DNA of 8,772 nt from an uncultured Clostridia bacterium (lineage in GTDB: Bacteria > Bacillota > Clostridia > Oscillospirales > Acutalibacteraceae). Where the stretch lies: NCBI GenBank assembly GCA_937884975.1, contig CAKZZS010000041.1, positions 1 through 8,772 of the forward strand. Direction: 5' to 3'. Below are positions 5,047-8,772 of this stretch, in pieces. The notes under the pieces are model-generated. The model had not been told where the DNA came from. It saw only the letters and a list, made by a program, of their open reading frames with translations, and searched no databases. The translations under genes and the position numbers were made by a program. How positions within the stretch are numbered: the first letter of the stretch is position 1; each line of letters begins with the position of its first letter.

Positions 5047-5144
5047 GGCTTCGAGCTCTTTTTCTCGGAGTTTGCTCGGAGTTCATTTGTGAAATTCTCT
5101 CTGTTCGCTCTCTGTTCGATTGTCTCGACTGTTTCTCGACTGTT
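5047..5144. repeat. Second 11-bp repeat array, between the 171-aa gene and the toxin promoter
   Basis: Three tandem pairs at exactly 11-bp spacing: CTCGGAGTT at 5064 and 5075; CTCTCTGTTCG at 5097-5107 and 5108-5118; TCTCGACTGTT at 5123-5133 and 5134-5144. On the minus strand the middle pair reads CGAACAGAGAG, close to the CGAACAANGAG units at 1508-1597. GGCTTCGAGCTC plus TTTTTCTC at 5047-5066 matches 1559-1578 with one mismatch. The 240-bp interval holds no gene. Confidence 0.6.
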
Positions 5145-5157
5145 CCCAGGGCTTAAA

Positions 5158-5673
5158 TCATTCAAGATCTTTGAGTAATTTTTCGTGCTCTCTGATTGCC
5201 TGTTGTAACCTTGATTTTGCCGCTTCGTCCGTGATCTCGTGCTCTGACTGCCGCAGCTTGTCCAATCTATCGGTAACGGCTGCTGCGGTCAAATCTGCGG
5301 CGGCTCTTTCGTGTAATGCTATTCCGTAAACAGTTTGTATTGTGCTTTTTGAGGTGCTATATAATACGCGGTTATCCGTAAGCAGACTTATACATTCCAC
5401 AGCCTTTAAGAATAAAGCAGCGAGATTTTCGCCTCTCTGTAATCCTTTGCTTATGTCAATAGTAATTTGTTCGGCTTTTCTCGTGTTGCTCTGATATGCC
5501 GCATATACTTCGTGCGCTTTTAACAGTTCTTGTTTCTGCCGATCCTGTTCACGTTCAAGAGTACTTTTCCGCTCCGGCTCTGATTTTGTCGGGGGATCTC
5601 CGAATATTTCAAAATCTGGCTGCGGCGGCTCTGATCCTGCTGATCGTTCCGCTGCGTAATCTCTCAAGCTCAT
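5158..5673 (-). CDS. Unrecognised helical protein downstream of primase-helicase, 171 aa
   Basis: ATG at 5671-5673 has GAGGG 6 nt upstream and lies 11 bp after the primase-helicase stop, so the two are co-transcribed. Residues 1-40 are P/S/E-rich and probably disordered (SEPPQPDFEIFGDPPTKSEPERK). Residues 38-85 form charged helices (TLEREQDRQKQELLKAHEVYAAYQ), 85-130 are a more hydrophobic helical core (ENLAALFLKAVECISLLTDN), and 130-171 a terminal charged coiled coil (TDRLDKLRQSEHEI and RLQQAIREHEKLLKDLE). There is no catalytic motif and no membrane segment. I do not recognise the family. Position next to a DnaB-type helicase would suit a helicase loader or accessory factor, but it has no visible AAA+ Walker motif, so this is only context. 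Confidence 0.75.
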   Translation of the reverse strand: MSLRDYAAERSAGSEPPQPDFEIFGDPPTKSEPERKSTLEREQDRQKQELLKAHEVYAAYQSNTRKAEQITIDISKGLQRGENLAALFLKAVECISLLTDNRVLYSTSKSTIQTVYGIALHERAAADLTAAAVTDRLDKLRQSEHEITDEAAKSRLQQAIREHEKLLKDLE

Positions 5674-5684
5674 TTTCTGCCCTC

Positions 5685-7688
5685 TTATACTTTCCTTACT
5701 GCTTTTGGCTTGGTATCTGTGGCTACTGTTGCCCCCGCTTCAACGGAATATGTACCGGGAGCGGTTATTGTATCCTCGACAAATAAATCAAATTCGGGGT
5801 AATAGTCGAAATAACAAGAAAAACTGCTAATTCCATAACGATTTTTTAAACAGATAAGTTCGATTTTGCGTGGATTCTCCCTCTTAGCGGCCTTTACTAC
5901 AGCCCTTTTTGCTTTCAAACTCTCTTTTTTATCGAAAATATCATCATTCATACATTGCAGCTGCAAGCCCCAAACAACATCGGCTGTATACTCTATCCCG
6001 CCGCTTTCCTTGAATGATTCAAAGTCAACAGGGGTCAAGTAGTTTGTACGGTTAAGGCTCGATATAACAAACACCGTCAAGCCCTGCTCTCTGCTGATTC
6101 TTTTCAACTCTGTTACAGTATTATCTACGGTTTCTTTTGTGGTCTGTGTTCGTCCTCTTTCGTCCTTTTCTGGCTGTAGAATTTGCAGATAATCCACGAA
6201 TACAACAGGCTTTTTGTTGTTCCTGTGAATATAATTCCGTATATAATCGCCTATAAAAGAGATATTGCAAGCAAAATTCCCCTCGATAACTGATAATCTG
6301 TCTGATATATCTTGTTTATATTCGTCGGCTGCTTTTAATACTCTTTCCGGAAGATAGCCGCGTCTGATCGACAGACTGTTTACTGCCGTTTTAATATCCC
6401 GTTGAGCTGTCCGACGTGACAAAGACTTGCTTACAAGTTCAAGTCGTGACTGCTCAAGGCTGAAAAACAATACATCCTCCCCCGCTGCTGCGAGCTGATC
6501 CGCAATCTGGTGACAGAATGTTGTCTTGCCCAAAGATGAAATAGCTCCGACGACATAAAGCCCCGCATATAGACCGCGCGCCTGAGTATCAAGGCGTGTA
6601 AACCCCGTTTTGCGGTCTTTTGCCTCTTTAAATGCGTCAATATCCGCTCCCATAAAATCATCTATATATGCGGATATATTATCGGGCTTGGCCGCTGTCT
6701 GCTTTTGCGCTGCTGCTATGGACCTTGAAAAAGCCTCCCTGTCACCTGTTAGCGCCTCGTTCGGGTCTTTATAGCCGTTGCATATATCAGCGGTAACATA
6801 GCTTATATTTAATCGCTGTAGCCCACTTCGCAGCGTCTGAGTAGCTTTTGCCCCCGCCTCGTCATTGTCGAGACACAATATCAGAGTTGCGGTCGTTCTT
6901 TGTTCCTTTAAGTGAGAAATCAATTTATCTGCATTGCTTACGCTATTCAATGCAATAGCAGCTGCGCCCGCTTCTATTACCGACAGCGCATCAAAATATC
7001 CCTCGGTCACAAAAACAGCTGAAATTTCATCTTTATGCAAGCAGCTGAGATTAAATAAACCTATTGCAGCGCCTTTCGGGTTCATTTTCGCGTACTGTTT
7101 CGGCGTGTTCGGGTCAATGCTCCGCGCTATGTAATATTCCGCAGTAACGGGCAATATTAAACGTGGCTGCGGGTGATTACTGCGTGCCGGATCCGCGTAT
7201 CTGTCAAAACCAATATTGAAACGTTCTGCCGTGTCAATACTTATTCCGCGCCGCTGAAGATATGCCAAAGGCTCCGGCTCTTTCAGATGTTCGCAGCAGC
7301 TTTTATAATATTCTCTGCGGTCTATTGTAGGGAACGGCTCCGCGGCTCGCATTGCCGGCGCGCGATCTGAAAAAGCATCTTTCACAATATCAGCGGAGTC
7401 AACAGCATCAAGAGTTATCCCGTATTCCTCGCACGCTGCTTTTAATTTATCTTTATAGTTCGTCAATCCTCGCTCTATTCCGATAATATCAATAATGTCG
7501 GAGTTGGTAAAGCAATTCCCTTTTCCCCAGCAAGTGAAATGTATTCCGTCTTTTGTGGTGATCCCCGTCCCGTTCTTGCCTGATCCGCTCCCGCATATCG
7601 GGCAAATATACCCTTTTCCGCTGTTATCCGGCCGCAAATGTTCTCTTGACCGCGCTATTATATATTCTTTGGCTTCGTTTCTTAACAT
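5685..7688 (-). CDS. Bifunctional primase-helicase (zinc finger, Toprim, DnaB-like ATPase)
   Basis: A 667-residue fusion that should both lay down RNA primers and unwind the fork, like T7 gp4. In order: zinc-binding cysteines C29-x2-C32 and C53-x5-C59 (spacing differs from the usual CHC2 pattern); Toprim acidic motifs E229 (VTEGYFDAL) and D274-N-D276 (LCLDNDEAG) for primer synthesis; linker about 330-360; RecA/DnaB-like helicase from about 361 with Walker A GAISSLGKTT (381-390), catalytic-type E412 in FFSLEQS, Walker B VVFVDYLQIL (495-504), SSLNR (543-547), ESGGIEYTADVV (561-572) and KNRYG (615-619). All key residues are present. ATG at 7686-7688 has AAAGGA 7 nt upstream. It has its own promoter and leader next to the iterons, so it probably acts at this plasmid's origin. 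The function call is firm; dependence on Rep for loading is inferred. Confidence 0.95.
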   Translation of the reverse strand: MLRNEAKEYIIARSREHLRPDNSGKGYICPICGSGSGKNGTGITTKDGIHFTCWGKGNCFTNSDIIDIIGIERGLTNYKDKLKAACEEYGITLDAVDSADIVKDAFSDRAPAMRAAEPFPTIDRREYYKSCCEHLKEPEPLAYLQRRGISIDTAERFNIGFDRYADPARSNHPQPRLILPVTAEYYIARSIDPNTPKQYAKMNPKGAAIGLFNLSCLHKDEISAVFVTEGYFDALSVIEAGAAAIALNSVSNADKLISHLKEQRTTATLILCLDNDEAGAKATQTLRSGLQRLNISYVTADICNGYKDPNEALTGDREAFSRSIAAAQKQTAAKPDNISAYIDDFMGADIDAFKEAKDRKTGFTRLDTQARGLYAGLYVVGAISSLGKTTFCHQIADQLAAAGEDVLFFSLEQSRLELVSKSLSRRTAQRDIKTAVNSLSIRRGYLPERVLKAADEYKQDISDRLSVIEGNFACNISFIGDYIRNYIHRNNKKPVVFVDYLQILQPEKDERGRTQTTKETVDNTVTELKRISREQGLTVFVISSLNRTNYLTPVDFESFKESGGIEYTADVVWGLQLQCMNDDIFDKKESLKAKRAVVKAAKRENPRKIELICLKNRYGISSFSCYFDYYPEFDLFVEDTITAPGTYSVEAGATVATDTKPKAVRKV

Positions 7689-7883
7689 CTGTAATCCTTT
7701 CCGGCTCGTGCCTATAAGTGAAAAAATTTCATTTTACAACTTTCGTGCGAATAAATCTCTGCCCTTGGTCTATCTCTGATCCAGAGTTAGGCAGCGCGTC
7801 TCCGGGGGGCTCTCCGCAGACTGTCCAATCTGTTCCGCAGCTTGTTTTCAGTCAACTGTAAATCTGCGCCGCCCGCTGCGGTT
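7689..7883 (-). promoter_or_regulatory. Long structured leader of the primase-helicase gene
   Basis: About 195 nt separate the predicted start of transcription from the ATG. It contains CCGCAGC/GCTGCGG arms (about 7835-7881), CTCTG-ATC-CAGAG (7774-7786), and a second, weaker promoter (TTGTAA 7734-7739, 17 bp, TATAGG 7711-7716). No open frame with a ribosome-binding site is seen. Confidence 0.4.
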
Positions 7884-7889
7884 TCTTTC

Positions 7890-7919
7890 ATTATAGGTTG
7901 AGCGTGCCGCCGCCGTCAA
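7890..7919 (-). promoter_or_regulatory. Promoter of the primase-helicase operon
   Basis: On the minus strand: TTGACG (7914-7919), 18-bp spacer, perfect TATAAT (7890-7895). The -35 and spacer lie within the GC-rich inverted repeat 7902-7933, so a protein or DNA structure there could control transcription from the origin toward the helicase. Confidence 0.75.
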
Positions 7920-7933
7920 GCAAGGCGGCGCGC
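7902..7933. repeat. GC-rich inverted repeat near the origin
   Basis: GCGTGCCGCC (7902-7911) and GGCGGCGCGC (7924-7933) form 10-bp arms with one G-T pair around a 12-nt loop. It overlaps the helicase promoter, and it has no T-tract, so it is more likely an operator or origin hairpin than a terminator. Confidence 0.55.
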
Positions 7934-7937
7934 TCCG

Positions 7938-7961
7938 TATAAAGACTTATAAAGACTTATA
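7938..7961. repeat. Tandem 10-bp AT-rich repeats (TATAAAGACT)
   Basis: TATAAAGACT at 7938-7947 and 7948-7957, then TATA. It lies between the GC hairpin and the iterons. It may be a melting element or a second set of binding sites in the origin. Confidence 0.55.
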
Positions 7962-8028
7962 GTAAAACCTTGCTTTCCTCTTTATAGGCGTAACAGCGCG
8001 GTTTGTTGGGTGTAGTTAGCCGTTTTTA

Positions 8029-8092
8029 ACTCGTAAAAGTTACGGGGTCTACTCGTAAAAGTTACGGGGTCTACTCGTAAAAGTTACGGGGT
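8029..8092. repeat. Three 22-bp iterons, candidate replication origin
   Basis: Direct repeats begin at 8029, 8051 and 8073 with exact 22-bp spacing. The first two are identical over 22 bp and the third over 20 bp. Each contains the dyad CGTAA-AAG-TTACG followed by GGGT. A 22-bp period, about two helical turns, puts each site on the same face of DNA, as in iteron-controlled theta plasmids. They lie 78 bp beyond the rep stop, so Rep is the likely binder. Confidence 0.88.
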
Positions 8093-8138
8093 GCATATAA
8101 CATTAAAGCAATAAAGCAAATAGACTGTAAACAGTATA
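8093..8138. other. AT-rich stretch beside the iterons (possible unwinding element)
   Basis: An AT-rich block with a repeated TAAAGCAA word (8104-8119) and the dyad ACTGT-AA-ACAGT (8124-8135), which includes one GTAAACA. Position between iterons and the rep terminator fits a DNA unwinding element. No DnaA box with a good match was found. Confidence 0.45.
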
Positions 8139-8165
8139 AAAGGGAGCGGTTATTCCACTCCCTTT
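8139..8165 (-). terminator. Rep operon terminator
   Basis: On the minus strand AAAGGGAGTGG pairs with CCGCTCCCTTT (11 bp, one G-U) around a 5-nt AATAA loop, then TTTATA. It begins 5 nt after the rep stop codon and shields the iterons from rep transcription. The T-tract is short. Confidence 0.75.
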
Positions 8166-8169
8166 GACT

Positions 8170-8772
8170 TCATCTTAATATTACGATAGCGTCATAGCTG
8201 TTCCCAGATTTTCTTTTTTCGTATCCTTTGACAAATCCTTTTGCAGTGAAAAAATCTAAAACTTGAAAAGCATATTGCTTTGTTTTTACTGCGTTACTAT
8301 CATTTTTTAGCCCTGTTTCTTCGAATAACGTTGAAAAAAGTATGATGTTGCTCTGGTTTTGATTACGTTTCATTACAGCGATTCGTCGCAGCAGATAGCC
8401 TTTAACAGCTATTCGGGCATCGCTGTTAGCTATACTTAAATCGGTTAGTTTTCCATTGGTAACTTCTTTGATGTCAAGCAGCTCTGCCGGTACGGTTGCG
8501 AGCTGCTTTGTCATTTTGGCATATGTCAGCAATATCGGCTCTGCATTTATCTTATAGGCCGTTATCGTCTTATTGCCTGATCTGACATTAACAGCCTTTA
8601 AGGATAAAAGGAAATCATCGAAAACAACACTGCTTGATGCAACTCCGCGCTTTTTCATTTCCTCGGTAGCATCAACGTAAACGTGAATGCGGCGCTGCTT
8701 TTCAATGCTTTTTCTGACAGCTCCGACTTGCTGCGGGCTTGGATTGGTGCCCCTTTTATGTGTCATAGCTCT
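8170..8772 (-). CDS. Replication initiator (Rep), C-terminal part; joins the piece at 1-952
   Basis: These 198 residues (302-499 of 499) continue in phase from the left end: the codons before ATG 8764-8766 read FTPDMLFRA, so this ATG is internal and not a start. Residues 302-345 (THKRGTNPSPQQVGAVRKSIEKQRRIHVYVDATEEM) look like the recognition helix and wing of a first winged-helix domain. Residues about 410-499 (RIAVKGYLLRRIAVMKRN, IILFSTLFEETGL, QYAFQVLDFFTAKGFVKGYEKRK) look like a second, as in Rep_3/RepA-type initiators. It should bind the 22-bp iterons just downstream of its own gene. The stop is TGA at 8170-8172. The exact Rep family is not assigned. Confidence 0.85.
   Translation of the reverse strand, partial: RAMTHKRGTNPSPQQVGAVRKSIEKQRRIHVYVDATEEMKKRGVASSSVVFDDFLLSLKAVNVRSGNKTITAYKINAEPILLTYAKMTKQLATVPAELLDIKEVTNGKLTDLSIANSDARIAVKGYLLRRIAVMKRNQNQSNIILFSTLFEETGLKNDSNAVKTKQYAFQVLDFFTAKGFVKGYEKRKSGNSYDAIVILR
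8718..8772. repeat. Terminal overlap, right copy (same DNA as 1-55)
   Basis: Exact copy of bases 1-55; one of the two should be removed when the circle is closed. It lies within the Rep reading frame. Confidence 0.93.

Larger units (their letters stand above)
978..8149. repeat. Dispersed octamer GGGAGCGG, eleven copies
   Basis: Plus orientation at 3748, 3836, 5757 and 8142; minus orientation at 978, 1031, 3087, 3776, 4127, 6644 and 7585 (first base on the plus strand). Nine of the eleven continue as GGGAGCGGWT. Copies inside genes fall in different reading frames (WERI, QGAD, MGAD, CGSG, and antisense to TAPG), so protein sequence does not explain them. Two pairs share longer matches: 973-986 with 6639-6652 (14 bp) and 1026-1038 with 7580-7592 (13 bp). 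Function unknown. Confidence 0.7.

Noticed and set aside
7791..7891. 33-codon minus-strand leader peptide starting at 7889-7891
   Set aside because: Its ATG overlaps the TATAAT box of the helicase promoter and has no ribosome-binding site.
8029..8092. CRISPR array
   Set aside because: The 22-bp repeats are directly abutting with no spacers; they are iterons.
8170..8766. Independent 198-aa gene starting at ATG 8764-8766
   Set aside because: The frame continues upstream without a stop through the circle junction to ATG 950-952, so this is the end of a 499-aa gene.

Overview
The window is a complete small circular replicon, most likely a cryptic theta-type plasmid of about 8,717 bp. Bases 1-55 are identical to 8718-8772, so the two ends are one assembly overlap, and the replication-initiator gene reads without interruption across that join. 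The host is inferred, not shown: consensus TTGACA/TATAAT promoters, AAAGGA or GAGGG ribosome-binding sites, mid-range base composition and the protein families suggest a Firmicute, probably a gut or rumen Clostridia member of the Ruminococcus/Oscillospiraceae type. There are no phage structural genes, relaxase, integrase, IS element, resistance gene, rRNA or tRNA.

Layout, mostly minus strand. A strong promoter at 2778-2806 drives a maintenance operon: a 67-aa helix-turn-helix protein (2521-2724); a 280-aa ribbon-helix-helix/coiled-coil protein (1577-2419) preceded by GTAAACA repeats; a 180-aa helix-turn-helix/coiled-coil protein (954-1496) whose coding region holds GTTGACAACC palindromes; and a 499-aa Rep protein (952 down to 1, continuing 8717 down to 8170). 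Rep ends at a hairpin terminator, followed by an AT-rich stretch, three 22-bp iterons (8029-8092) and GC hairpins, which together look like the origin. A promoter at 7890-7919 then reads through a ~195-nt leader into a Toprim-primase/DnaB-helicase fusion (5685-7688) and a 171-aa unknown protein (5158-5673). A HigB/Gp49-like toxin and Xre antitoxin (4273-4918) follow under their own promoter with a palindromic operator.

The only plus-strand gene is an unrecognised 81-aa acidic protein (3874-4119). It sits behind a leader that can fold into two mutually exclusive 12-bp hairpins and converges on the toxin-antitoxin module at a 16-bp bidirectional terminator. Roughly 1 kb upstream (2807-3865) has no convincing gene but much secondary structure. 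Two sites (3552-3562, and 4159-4169 on the minus strand) share a TAWGGGGTTAT core next to perfect hairpins and resemble pMV158/MOBV-type transfer origins, suggesting mobilisation by a relaxase supplied in trans.

Working model: Rep binds the iterons and opens the AT-rich DNA; the plasmid-encoded primase-helicase supplies priming and unwinding; the two coiled-coil DNA-binding proteins, with their own repeat sites and no ParA partner, act in segregation or copy control; and the toxin-antitoxin pair stabilises inheritance. The most unexpected DNA-level signals are the octamer GGGAGCGG, present eleven times in coding and non-coding DNA and in several reading frames, and two intergenic arrays of a degenerate 11-bp unit.
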